DNA of 64,000 nucleotides from Zunongwangia pacifica (GTDB lineage Bacteria; Bacteroidota; Bacteroidia; Flavobacteriales; Flavobacteriaceae), in assembly GCF_023499215.1 (NCBI RefSeq), contig NZ_JAKHSK010000003.1:170492-234491 (forward strand), read 5' to 3'. Every line of letters begins with the position of its first letter. Within the stretch, counting starts at the first letter, position 1. The translations under genes and the position numbers were made by a program. Shown in pieces: positions 8,888 through 17,194 of this stretch. The notes beneath the pieces were generated by a model, which had not been told where the DNA came from, did not search any database, and saw only the letters and a program-made list of their open reading frames with translations.

Positions 8888-8954
8888 AAGTGTTTAATTT
8901 GACTTCAAAAGTAATATTATTTAGAAATTAAGCTGCTTTCCTATAAGAAATGAT

Positions 8955-8962
8955 TATTTTCG
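8955..8962 (+). promoter_or_regulatory. Probable -7 box before the cobalamin riboswitch
   Basis: TATTTTCG differs by one base from TAnnTTTG and lies about 10 bases before the first conserved riboswitch helix, where a transcript start would be needed. No strong -33 element was seen. Confidence 0.35.
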
Positions 8963-8971
8963 CATCGAAAT

Positions 8972-9206
8972 TTTGGTTCGGTAATACCGATTAAAAGGGA
9001 ATCAGGAAAAGTTAGAAGATTAGAAGTTAGCACTACAAAATAGGTGTAGTTTATTTAAATCTTCTTTTCATTAAACCTGAGCTGTTCCCGCAACTGTAAG
9101 CTTTGTTCCCAATTGGGAATGCTTGTAAAAAACTTCAAAAACCACTGTCTTTATATAGATGGGAAGGTAATTTACAGGACGCTAGCCAGGAGACCTGCCA
9201 GAGATA
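8972..9206 (+). ncRNA. Cobalamin (adenosylcobalamin-type) riboswitch
   Basis: The conserved core is all present and in order: AAAAGGGAA (8993-9001), AACCTGAGCTGTTCCCGCAACTGTAA (9074-9099), CCACTGT (9142-9148), GATGGGAAGGT (9158-9168) and the B12 box GCTAGCCAGGAGACCTGCC (9181-9199). It ends about 40 bases before the ATG of the TonB receptor. A 6-bp hairpin (GACTTT/AAAGTC, 9220-9238) lies between the B12 box and the start codon. With no U-run after it, this suggests control of translation initiation rather than termination. Corrinoid binding should switch off btuB and the following lipoprotein. Confidence 0.95.
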
Positions 9207-9247
9207 ATTAAAAACGGATTGACTTTCGGGATAAAAGTCGCTGGCAA

Positions 9248-11083
9248 ATGAACAAACAACTACTTTTTTTACTAGTAGCCTTAGGGCTTTTTGGGTCTAA
9301 ACTATATTCTCAATCGGGAAAAATTACGGTTTTAGATACCGTGATGCTAAGTGACGAAAAACTGGAAAAGTTTTCGACCGGGCAGCATGTTACGCAACTT
9401 TCAGATTCTCTGCTTACCTTTAATAATCCTTTACTTACCGAGGTTTTAAATTTTAATACCCCAATTTATTTTAAGGAAAACGGACTTGGGATGGTTTCTT
9501 CTCCTTCGTTCAGAGGAACATCAGCTTCACAAACCGCGGTGATTTGGAACGGGATTAACATCAATTCCCAATTTAATGGGCAAATTGACTTTAACACGGT
9601 AAATAGTGGTGCGTACGATCAAATTTCGGTTCGTGGCGGGGGCGGAAGTGTGGTTTATGGTACCGGAGCCATTGGTGGAAGCATTCATCTTAATAATACC
9701 TTATCATTCAAAAAACAACAGGATCATCATCTTTTACTGCGCTATGGGAGTTTTAATACACTCGATGCACGTTACAACTTTAAAACTGCCCAAAATAACT
9801 GGAGCCTAAATTTAGCAATTTCCAGAAATAGCAGTGATAATGATTACGATTATCCCAATGATCTTGGTAAAAACCTAAATGGAGCTTTTTATAATAATTC
9901 AGCAAATGTGACGCTGGGGTATCGCTTTAATGCTAAAAATACGCTTAAACTTATTAGTGAGCTCTATGATGGAGAGCGTCATTTTTCACTAATTCGGGCT
10001 TCAGAAAATCGTACCAAATACATCGATCGGTCTTATCGCAATTTGGTAGAATGGAATAGTGAATTTTCCAATTTTACCCAAATAACCAGATTTGCATTTA
10101 TACAAGAAGAATATCAATATTACGGAAATATCGAAAGTGATAATTTTACCCTCGGAAATGCCCATAGTTACATTGGGAAATACGATTTGGCCTATAAAGC
10201 TTCAAAGGATATCCTGCTAAATGCGGTGATCCAAAATACGTATACAGAAGGAGAGGGGAGTAGCATTGCTGAAAATGATCGAAATATATTTTCAGCAGCA
10301 ATTTTAATAAAACATGCGCTTAATGATAAATTTCAATATGAAATGGGTTTGCGTAAGGAAGCTACCGATAACTATGATAGTCCGCTTTTATATTCTTTTG
10401 GCGCCAATTATGAGTTTAGTGATCTTTACACCTTAAAATTTAATGCTTCCAGAAATTTTAGGGTTCCAACCTATAACGATTTGTACTGGGCCTCATCGGG
10501 GAATCCAGATTTAAACCCGGAAACTTCAGATCAGACAGAAATCGGAAGTATTTTCAATATTGCAAATTTCGAATTAGGACTTACATTTTTTTACAATCAG
10601 GTAGAAGATATGATTCGCTGGTTACCGGGAGCAGATGGTGTTTGGCGACCAGGTAACGAAGATAAAGTGGAGATCTATGGCATCGAATCTTACATCAACT
10701 GGCAAAAAAAGCTGACTGAAGATCAAATTTTAAGTGCCAATTTTAACTATGCCTATAACGTTTCAGAAAACGATAAAACTAACCGACAATTAATTTATGT
10801 TCCGTTCCATAAACTGAATGGAAATATTACGTATCAAATTAATCGTTTTACACCATCCCTTCAGTTTTTATATACCGGAAAGGTGTTTACAAGAACCGAT
10901 CATAGTGATGAACTTTCGAGTTATTTTTTAACCAATCTGGGACTTTCCTATGCTATGGATAAGCAAAGGAACTGGCAGTTGGGCGTGAAAGTAAACAACC
11001 TATTTAATACCGAATATCAAAATGTAGAAAACCGGTGGATGCCGGGAGTTAATTTTAATATATATCTGAATTTTAAATTTTAA
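9248..11083 (+). CDS. btuB: TonB-dependent outer-membrane receptor, BtuB-like
   Basis: 611 residues, close to E. coli BtuB in length and much shorter than SusC-type receptors. The signal peptide ends LYSQ (about residue 22). The plug (about 40-165) holds SSPSFRGTSASQTAVIWNGI and VRGGGGSVVYGTGAIGGSI. The rest is a 22-strand barrel; its last strands hold GVKVNNLFNTEYQNVE and end in an aromatic residue (NFKF). The cobalamin riboswitch directly upstream gives the substrate. The BtuG-like gene follows 10 bases after the stop, so the two are one operon. No N-terminal carboxypeptidase-like domain is present. Confidence 0.93.
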   Translation: MNKQLLFLLVALGLFGSKLYSQSGKITVLDTVMLSDEKLEKFSTGQHVTQLSDSLLTFNNPLLTEVLNFNTPIYFKENGLGMVSSPSFRGTSASQTAVIWNGININSQFNGQIDFNTVNSGAYDQISVRGGGGSVVYGTGAIGGSIHLNNTLSFKKQQDHHLLLRYGSFNTLDARYNFKTAQNNWSLNLAISRNSSDNDYDYPNDLGKNLNGAFYNNSANVTLGYRFNAKNTLKLISELYDGERHFSLIRASENRTKYIDRSYRNLVEWNSEFSNFTQITRFAFIQEEYQYYGNIESDNFTLGNAHSYIGKYDLAYKASKDILLNAVIQNTYTEGEGSSIAENDRNIFSAAILIKHALNDKFQYEMGLRKEATDNYDSPLLYSFGANYEFSDLYTLKFNASRNFRVPTYNDLYWASSGNPDLNPETSDQTEIGSIFNIANFELGLTFFYNQVEDMIRWLPGADGVWRPGNEDKVEIYGIESYINWQKKLTEDQILSANFNYAYNVSENDKTNRQLIYVPFHKLNGNITYQINRFTPSLQFLYTGKVFTRTDHSDELSSYFLTNLGLSYAMDKQRNWQLGVKVNNLFNTEYQNVENRWMPGVNFNIYLNFKF

Positions 11084-11093
11084 TACTCAACCA

Positions 11094-12161
11094 ATGAAAA
11101 TGAACAAATTTTTAGCCTTGGGAGTCGTTGCGACTTCTTTATTTTTTGGCTCGTGTAGCAGTGATGATGATTTTATTGTCGACAGTAGTAATGATAATGA
11201 AGAACCTACGGAAGAACCAGAAAATCAGCCTTATGAAGACGGTGTATTTGTTTTAAATGAAGGGAACATGGCTGCAGGATCTGTTTCGTTCTTAAATGAA
11301 GATTTAAGTGCTGTAGAAAATAGTATTTTTAAAACAGTAAACCCTGATTTGGAACTAGGTGGTTATTTACAGTCTATTTTTTTTGATGGAGATTTAGCCT
11401 ATATTATCTCTAATGCTTCCAATATAATTACTGTAGTGGATCGCGAGACTTTCGAATATAAGGGAGTTGTGGATAGCGGTTTAAATGTTCCTTATTACGG
11501 AGTGGCATATAACGGAAAAGCTTATGTTTCTAACCTTGCAGATTTTAATACTGGAGAGGATGACTTTATTGCGGTAATCGACCTGGAAACGTTAGAAGTA
11601 GAGAAAACTATCGTTGCAGGTACTTATCTTGACGATGTTGATGAAGAAGATGGTCTTATTTATGTACAGGGATCTTCTTTTGGTAATGGAAATTCAATTC
11701 ATGTTTTTGATCCGGCCACTAATTCTATAAGCTATACATTTACTACTAATGCCGGTTTAAATTCTTTTGAAATTGAAGATGATCATCTTTATGTTTTATC
11801 TAAAACTCAGCTTCAGGTATTCGATTTAAATACGAATGAAGAAATTAACACTATAAATTTCCCAGAAGAAATTACAAGTGCTAAAAATCTGGTAATCGAA
11901 GATAATATGATTTATTTTACTGTAGAATCAGCAGTTTATACAATGGCTGAGAATGCTACTGAATTTCCTGATGCCAGTTTATTTAGTCTGGATGAAGTAA
12001 CAACACTTTATGCGTTTGATGTTGAAGGTGATATGATTTGGACAGGAGATGCTAAAGATTATGTTTCAGGAGGTGCAGTAAGAGTATACTCTTTATCTGG
12101 AGATGTGATGCATGAATTTATCGTTGGGTTAATACCCAACAGTTTCTATTTTAACGACTAG
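11094..12161 (+). CDS. Surface beta-propeller lipoprotein, BtuG-like (candidate cobalamin-capture protein)
   Basis: 355 residues. Lipoprotein signal with lipobox FFGSC (Cys21), followed by an acidic Ser/Asp/Glu linker. The SSDDD just after the Cys resembles a Bacteroidota surface-export signal. The remainder is a run of beta-propeller blades (AYIISNASNIITVVDRETFEYKG, KAYVSNLADFN, DFIAVIDLETLEVEKTI, LYVLSKTQLQVFDLNTNEE), of the YncE/DUF5074 type. In Bacteroides thetaiotaomicron the propeller lipoprotein BtuG, next to BtuB, binds B12 at the surface. Position, fold and export class match here, so a BtuG role is a strong inference, not proven. Confidence 0.8.
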   Translation: MKMNKFLALGVVATSLFFGSCSSDDDFIVDSSNDNEEPTEEPENQPYEDGVFVLNEGNMAAGSVSFLNEDLSAVENSIFKTVNPDLELGGYLQSIFFDGDLAYIISNASNIITVVDRETFEYKGVVDSGLNVPYYGVAYNGKAYVSNLADFNTGEDDFIAVIDLETLEVEKTIVAGTYLDDVDEEDGLIYVQGSSFGNGNSIHVFDPATNSISYTFTTNAGLNSFEIEDDHLYVLSKTQLQVFDLNTNEEINTINFPEEITSAKNLVIEDNMIYFTVESAVYTMAENATEFPDASLFSLDEVTTLYAFDVEGDMIWTGDAKDYVSGGAVRVYSLSGDVMHEFIVGLIPNSFYFND

Positions 12162-12280
12162 CCTTTTTTGTACCCAATCTTTAGAAAACTTTAATATTCC
12201 AAAGGAAATTAGATAAAAAAGTTTTCGTTTTAAAATAGTATCGATATTTAGCGAAAGCTAATAAGATACGATCACCTATG

Positions 12281-12316
12281 AAAAAGCCCCGGATTTCCGG
12301 GGCTTTTAATTTTTAA
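12281..12316. terminator. Bidirectional terminator between btuG-like gene and S41 protease
   Basis: An 11-bp perfect stem AAAAGCCCCGG / CCGGGGCTTTT with an ATTT loop (12282-12307), followed by T-rich sequence. A-rich on its left and T-rich on its right, it can end transcription of both converging genes. Confidence 0.92.
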
Positions 12317-12330
12317 AAAAGAAGGTATTT

Positions 12331-13785
12331 TTAATTTCTTAAGTTTAAGCTAGGTAATTCATCGATATACATTCTTTTATAATTAGGTTTTAAAGCATTA
12401 CGCTCTTTAAATTCCTTATAATTTATTTGCATTCTTTTAGATGCAAAAGATTGTTTTTGTGCTTTTCCTGTGATGGCACTAATGGCAGCAGCTAAAAGTG
12501 GTTCAGACGGGTCACCCAGAGTTCCAAAACTATCTAACTCTTCTTCAATTTTAATATCAGGCACAATTCCCTCATAGGGCACCACAATATCATTGGCATT
12601 TACAGATTCATATACCAAAGGCTGTATCGCATATTTATGATTAGGATTTGCATTTTTTCTAGCAAAATTTTCCCCATCATACAAGGTTACCGAAGCTTGA
12701 GATTTACCGGTTGTTCTGGTACCAATGGTCGTTACGTTTATATAGGGTTTTAAGCCGTTAATCACTAATTCACTGGCCGATGCCGTACTGGAAGTGCCTA
12801 TAACGTATAAATTATTTAGGTTTAATTTATTGATGGCCACATTATTATCAATATGATCTGTAAAATAATCGAATAAACCATCTGGATCGGTTGCTAAAAA
12901 GTAATTTTGATAGCTTTCATTCCATCGTTGTTTGGCAAAAATTTCACCGGTATTTGATCCTGTAATCATACTGGCTAAACGCGTAGCTGAACTTACACGG
13001 CCACCGCCATTGTACCTTAGGTCTAAAACGAGATTATCAATATTTTCAGCTTTAAAATAACCAAAAGCATCATTTAGCTCCCCATCAAAATCGGCAACAA
13101 AACTATTGTACATTAAATACCCAATTTTTTTACCGTCTATTTCGATCACTTTTTGAATTAGAATTGGGTTTTCGGTAATCTCTGTATTAGCTATGGTAAC
13201 TTCTTCTCCGGTTTCCTCAACAGTGTTGCCATTTAATTGCGCTAAAGAAAACGTCACCGATGGGCTGGATAGCAACGAAGCATAATTACTTGTATTTAGA
13301 GACTCTCCGTTAATTCTGGTAAATAAATCACCTCTTTCAATAGCAGTGCCTTCAGCGTTACTACCTGGAATTATATAACGTACAACTCCAAAAATATCGT
13401 TTGAACCCGAAAAAAGATATAATCTATAATCGACACCTGTAGATTTTGAAATTCCGTTAAAACTATTTTCTAATTCTATGTAATCGTCTGTTATAAAGCT
13501 AAATCGGTCCAAAGCCACCGTTAAATCATCAAATAGATCTTCAGGGCTATCCATACTGGCCAGATAGTCTTTGTAAGCATCTTCATCTGAAAAATAATTA
13601 TCCGCTAATTGGGGTACGTCAGCTTTATAAAGATAGATCTCATTCATACCTCTATAAATGAAATCGGCGATTTCCATATAGCTGGCATCTCTTACTTCAT
13701 CATCCATATCATCGGCACAGGACATCAATAAACCACCACAAAGGAATGTGAATAGTAGTAATCTTTTCATTTTCATGCGTTTCAT
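12331..13785 (-). CDS. S41 family (C-terminal-processing-like) peptidase, lipoprotein
   Basis: 484 residues. Lipobox LLMSC (Cys23) makes it a tethered envelope protease; the ATG codons at residues 1, 4 and 6 are all possible starts. The N-terminal helical part is followed by a PDZ-like segment (about 120-200, with IIPGSNAEGTAIERGDLFTRING). The protease core has NLVLDLRYNGGGRVSSA, the nucleophile motif STASASE (Ser336) and the general-base Lys361 in TTGKSQ, exactly 25 residues later as in Tsp/CtpA. Substrate unknown; such lipoproteins degrade periplasmic proteins. It stands alone and points away from the ECF sigma gene. Confidence 0.92.
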   Translation of the reverse strand: MKRMKMKRLLLFTFLCGGLLMSCADDMDDEVRDASYMEIADFIYRGMNEIYLYKADVPQLADNYFSDEDAYKDYLASMDSPEDLFDDLTVALDRFSFITDDYIELENSFNGISKSTGVDYRLYLFSGSNDIFGVVRYIIPGSNAEGTAIERGDLFTRINGESLNTSNYASLLSSPSVTFSLAQLNGNTVEETGEEVTIANTEITENPILIQKVIEIDGKKIGYLMYNSFVADFDGELNDAFGYFKAENIDNLVLDLRYNGGGRVSSATRLASMITGSNTGEIFAKQRWNESYQNYFLATDPDGLFDYFTDHIDNNVAINKLNLNNLYVIGTSSTASASELVINGLKPYINVTTIGTRTTGKSQASVTLYDGENFARKNANPNHKYAIQPLVYESVNANDIVVPYEGIVPDIKIEEELDSFGTLGDPSEPLLAAAISAITGKAQKQSFASKRMQINYKEFKERNALKPNYKRMYIDELPSLNLRN

Positions 13786-13910
13786 TTAAAGTTATTGTTA
13801 AAAAAAGCTAAAGTAGGGACAAAACAAATAAATTAAAAAAGTTTTGTAACAAAATAAATTGTCGTCCGTCGTAAAGATGAAAGGGTAGTAAAAAACCAAC
13901 CATCAATTAA

Positions 13911-14420
13911 ATGAAAGAACAAAAATTCTTAAATATCATCAACCCTTTTAAGGATAAGATTTATCGTTTGGCCCTAAGATTGCTCACCTCTAAAGAAGCG
14001 GCGCAAGATGCTACTCAGGATGTGATCATAAAGCTTTGGAACCAACAAGAAAAAATCAATGATTATGCCAACGTGGAAGCGTTTGCTATGACGGTTACCA
14101 AGAATTATTGTTACGATCAGTTAAAGCTTAAGCAAAACAATAATCTTAGGATTGTACATACAAATTATGATAATAACGAAATCTCTGGACAACGACAACT
14201 TGAACTGAAAGATGAAATGCAGTGGATTACCGAAATTTTAAAAACATTACCCGAACAACAGCAGGCTATTTTTCAGTTAAGAGATGTAGAGCAATACGAA
14301 TTCGAAGAGATTTGTAAGATCATGAATATGAAAAATACGGCGGTAAGAGTAGCGCTTTCCCGTGCAAGAAAAAAAATTAAAGAAAGTCTTATAAAACAAC
14401 ATAGCTATGGAATTGGATAG
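13911..14420 (+). CDS. ECF-type RNA polymerase sigma factor
   Basis: 169 residues. Region 2 (about 10-75) has FKDKIYRLALRLLTSKEAAQDATQDVIIKLW and VEAFAMTVTKNYCYDQLK. Region 4 (about 105-160) has LKTLPEQQQAIFQLRDVEQYEFEEICKIMNM and the recognition helix TAVRVALSRARKKIKE. This is a sigma70-family group 4 factor that directs RNA polymerase to a stress regulon. It is the first of four overlapping or closely spaced genes; the second, a membrane protein, is the likely anti-sigma partner. The signal sensed is unknown. Confidence 0.94.
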   Translation: MKEQKFLNIINPFKDKIYRLALRLLTSKEAAQDATQDVIIKLWNQQEKINDYANVEAFAMTVTKNYCYDQLKLKQNNNLRIVHTNYDNNEISGQRQLELKDEMQWITEILKTLPEQQQAIFQLRDVEQYEFEEICKIMNMKNTAVRVALSRARKKIKESLIKQHSYGIG

Positions 14421-14868
14421 AATAGACATGCTTTTAAAAAAGTATGATGCTGCTAAAACAAGCCTTGCTGAAGAACAGGAGCTACAGGAGTATTTTGATA
14501 GTGGCCAGGTTGCACAGCGACATAAAGCTTATCAATTAATGTTTGGTTTTTCAGCTTTTAACAGAAAGGAAACTTTAGAAGTTATCCCTCAGTTAAAAAC
14601 AAAAAAGAAAAAAACAAAGCTAAAACCACAATCCTGGATGTACGCGGCAGCGATGATCGCTTTGATCTTCAGTATATTTTTCTTTAAAAATCAGGATGCT
14701 GGTTTAAATTCAGAAAACTTAGGTCAGTTAACCGAAGAAGAAATGGCGTATCAACAAACAAAGCAAACCCTTCAGATGATTTCAAAATTAATGAATGAAG
14801 GAAAAGAAGATTTAAAGTATTTAAAAGAGTTTAGTAACCCTACACAGAAAATAATCAACAACAAATAA
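14407..14868 (+). CDS. Single-pass membrane protein, probable anti-sigma partner
   Basis: 153 residues overlapping the sigma gene by 14 bases. The N-terminal cytoplasmic part is about 75 residues of charged helix (RIDMLLKKYDAAKTSLAEEQELQEYF, typical of Bacteroidota anti-sigma N-termini). One membrane helix follows (about 78-96, MYAAAMIALIFSIFFF), then a short external Gln/Glu-rich part. No HxxxCxxC zinc motif is present. Position, topology and overlap point to an anti-sigma factor; this is inference from context. Confidence 0.72.
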   Translation: MELDRIDMLLKKYDAAKTSLAEEQELQEYFDSGQVAQRHKAYQLMFGFSAFNRKETLEVIPQLKTKKKKTKLKPQSWMYAAAMIALIFSIFFFKNQDAGLNSENLGQLTEEEMAYQQTKQTLQMISKLMNEGKEDLKYLKEFSNPTQKIINNK

Positions 14869-14877
14869 CAAAGAAAA

Positions 14878-15408
14878 ATGAAACGAATAGTAATAATTAT
14901 AGTCCTTTTTATGGCTCCGTTTTTGGCGCAATCACAGGATTTTGCCAAGTATGAAAATATGAAAGACGTCGATGCAATGGTCATGACCAGCAAGATGTTT
15001 AAAATGTTATCTAAGGTAGATCTTAGCGAAGGAGATCCTGAAGCTAAAAAATACATGGATATGATCGAAAATCTTAGCGAGATACGATTGTACAAAACAA
15101 ACGCATCTTCTATTAGAAGCCAGATGTCTAAAGATTTTGAAGCCTATTTAAATAAAGGCTCTTTAGACGAGTTAATGCGAATTAAAGACTCTGGGAAAAA
15201 CATCAAATTTTACTCAAAGTCAGACGGGAAAAACGATGATATCGTAAAAGAGTTGTTAATGTTTATGGATGGTGACGAAGGAGGTGAGCCAATCTCTGTA
15301 ATTTTAAGAATTACCGGGCAAATTGATCTTACACAGTTATCAAAATTAACTTCAGATCTTAATGTTCCGGGAGCAGATCAATTAAAAAACGCAAAATCTA
15401 AAAACTAA
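14878..15408 (+). CDS. DUF4252 family secreted protein
   Basis: 176 residues with a cleavable signal peptide (APFLAQSQD, cut near residue 19). The pattern MVTSKMFKMLSKVDLSE..., IENLSEIRLYKTNAS and EPISVILRITGQIDLTQLSKLTSDLNVPG is typical of DUF4252 proteins. These occur in Bacteroidota next to ECF sigma factors; no biochemical role is known to me. It is third in the operon, 9 bases after the anti-sigma-like gene, and is probably a target or modulator of the same envelope response. Confidence 0.82.
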   Translation: MKRIVIIIVLFMAPFLAQSQDFAKYENMKDVDAMVMTSKMFKMLSKVDLSEGDPEAKKYMDMIENLSEIRLYKTNASSIRSQMSKDFEAYLNKGSLDELMRIKDSGKNIKFYSKSDGKNDDIVKELLMFMDGDEGGEPISVILRITGQIDLTQLSKLTSDLNVPGADQLKNAKSKN

Positions 15409-15413
15409 GAATT

Positions 15414-16040
15414 ATGAAAATCATCAAAACCATCGGTTTTATAGGAATAAGTCTTTTAATGTTAGCGTGTAGTAAGGAAAAGACCCTACAAAAGTATTAT
15501 GTAGAAAATCAGGATGACAGTAAATTTATTTCTTTAGATATTCCTACCAGTCTTTTTGCTAATACAGATCATTTAGAGCCAGAGCAGCGTAAAACATTAG
15601 AAAGTGTTCGTAAAATAAATGTACTTGCTTATCCTTTAAAGGCAGAAAATGAATCTTTTGATGCTGAAAAAGCTGAATTAGAAGAAATCCTTAGTAATGA
15701 TAAATATCAGTTGCTAATGAAATACGGAAGCAATGATAGAAAGGGAGCGCTTTATTTTACTGGAGAAGAAGATGCGATAGACGAAATTGTCGCTTTTGGA
15801 TATGATACCGAACGCGGAATGGGAGTAGCCAGGATTTTAGGAAAGGATATGAATCCTCAAAAAATTATGGAACTTGTAAAATCCTTGGACGCTGAAGATA
15901 TTAATGCAGAAGGCCTAAAAGGCTTTGCCGAAATGATTGGTGGAGACTCCAGCCATGTCAAAATCACCAAAGATTCTACAGAGGTGAAATCTGGTATCTC
16001 TATCGATGTAAAAGTAGATACCGTATCTAAAGGAAATTAG
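15414..16040 (+). CDS. DUF4252-like lipoprotein
   Basis: 208 residues. Lipobox LMLAC (Cys19). A second, diverged DUF4252-type protein: KFISLDIPTSLFAN, VRKINVLAYPLKAEN, EEILSNDKYQLLMKYGSNDRKGALYFTGEEDAIDEIVAFGYD, then a helical tail and a short Lys/Asp strand. It starts 5 bases after the first DUF4252 gene and ends the operon before a strong terminator. Here a soluble secreted and a lipid-anchored paralogue are co-expressed; the significance is unknown. Confidence 0.78.
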   Translation: MKIIKTIGFIGISLLMLACSKEKTLQKYYVENQDDSKFISLDIPTSLFANTDHLEPEQRKTLESVRKINVLAYPLKAENESFDAEKAELEEILSNDKYQLLMKYGSNDRKGALYFTGEEDAIDEIVAFGYDTERGMGVARILGKDMNPQKIMELVKSLDAEDINAEGLKGFAEMIGGDSSHVKITKDSTEVKSGISIDVKVDTVSKGN

Positions 16041-16069
16041 TTTGTTGTAATTTAATTAAGTTGAAGAGA

Positions 16070-16097
16070 AAGGGAATGCCGCGGCATTCCCTTTTTT
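16070..16097 (+). terminator. Terminator of the ECF sigma/DUF4252 operon
   Basis: A perfect 22-base palindrome (AGGGAATGCCG/CGGCATTCCCT, 16071-16092) preceded by an A and followed by a T run. It is 30 bases after the last stop. Confidence 0.9.
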
Positions 16098-16100
16098 ATT

Positions 16101-16130
16101 CGATAATCGAGATTACATCCCTTATAACCT
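16101..16130 (-). repeat. Dispersed intergenic repeat, degenerate copy F
   Basis: On the minus strand TAATCTCGATTATCG (15 bases) is shared with copies D and E; the rest has decayed. It lies in the gap between the converging ECF operon and the XRE membrane protein gene, in the orientation expected for an element following the latter. Confidence 0.45.
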
Positions 16131-16298
16131 GAGTTCGATTTATGAAAATTCCGGAAGCTGAGTGAAATTTTTCTGAAAATTTTATATCGAAACTTCTATT
16201 TTGGTAACATTTCGATACAAATTTCAATGAAGATTCACTCAATGGCCCAAAACGCCAATAACAATCGAACTTATGGATATAGTTTTCCCAAAGAGAGT

Positions 16299-16946
16299 TT
16301 ATCTAATAATATTGATTTTTATAAAAGATCGTAATTTTTGTTTGGAGTGAATCCTAAAGGTGTTACTTAACACAAGAAATGCATTTAATACAATAATGCT
16401 GCCCAAAATATAATTGTTGCTATATGGTGTATGGAAACTTTCAATATTACTCTGAAAGAGTCGGTTTATTAATGGTAATATATGGGGAGTGAAAACCATA
16501 TAAATAAATGTGGTCAGTGCAAAAGCGAAAATACCCCAGGTAAGCTTTGTATTTATAATGGTCTTGGAAATTGTATCTATTCCTTCGATCTGGTCTTTTT
16601 TCCAAACCCACATGATCGCCGGAACAAAACAACTTAAAATAAGAATTATTGGATTTGTACTTCCCCACCAAAAAGCAAAAATTAGTGTAGATAGTGCAGA
16701 GAGGTTTAGGGCTTTAAGGTACTGTAAATCGTAAATAGCCCTGGTGTTTTTAGATAATTCTTCAATAGAAATTCCAAAAGCCACTGATACTTTTTTAAGA
16801 GAATCGGCATTTGGCATACTATCACTGTTTTCCATACGCTGTATAGTGCGAACACTTAATCCCGAATGTTCTGCCAGTGTTTCCTGAGAAAAGCCTTTTT
16901 GGATTCTAAAATTTTTAATGCGGTTTAATAAATTTTGATTTTCCAT
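16299..16946 (-). CDS. XRE-family helix-turn-helix protein with a membrane C-terminus
   Basis: 215 residues. Residues 5-62 are a classic XRE helix-turn-helix (LNRIKNFRIQKGFSQETLAEHSGLSVRTIQRMEN). Residues about 75-205 hold four hydrophobic helices. Such membrane-bound HTH proteins may sense a membrane event and act on DNA near the inner membrane; the target is unknown. A TACATTTG box (minus strand, 17003-16996) about 50 bases before the ATG is a good promoter and lies inside the palindrome GTACATTTGTAC, which could be an autoregulatory site. The gene is alone. Confidence 0.85.
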   Translation of the reverse strand: MENQNLLNRIKNFRIQKGFSQETLAEHSGLSVRTIQRMENSDSMPNADSLKKVSVAFGISIEELSKNTRAIYDLQYLKALNLSALSTLIFAFWWGSTNPIILILSCFVPAIMWVWKKDQIEGIDTISKTIINTKLTWGIFAFALTTFIYMVFTPHILPLINRLFQSNIESFHTPYSNNYILGSIIVLNAFLVLSNTFRIHSKQKLRSFIKINIIR

Positions 16947-16992
16947 AAATTGTTCGATTTTTGATTAATAACATTTTAACTAGAATATCTGT

Positions 16993-17004
16993 GTACAAAT
17001 GTAC
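16993..17004 (-). promoter_or_regulatory. -7 box inside a 12-bp palindrome upstream of the XRE membrane protein
   Basis: GTACATTTGTAC on the minus strand is an interrupted palindrome (GTACA-TT-TGTAC) that contains TACATTTG, an exact TAnnTTTG -7 box. The core TACATTTGTA recurs before the blaI-like gene. Confidence 0.45.
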
Positions 17005-17194
17005 CAGTCAAAATCACGAAACCGCCGGTCATTTTAACGACATTTTACTGCCATATTTATGTGATGTTCACGACAAATTTTTCATTTCTGGTAATTTAGC
17101 TATAAGCTTTTTGTTTTTTTTACATCTACTCTCACGGTAGATCAATAAAATCTAATTGATCATTTCTATAACAAAAGTCTCCAGTAGTTTTTAA

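Noticed and set aside
8888..8971. A second cobalamin riboswitch for the btuF-like operon on the minus strand
   Set aside because: Only about 80 bases are available and none of the conserved blocks occur on that strand.
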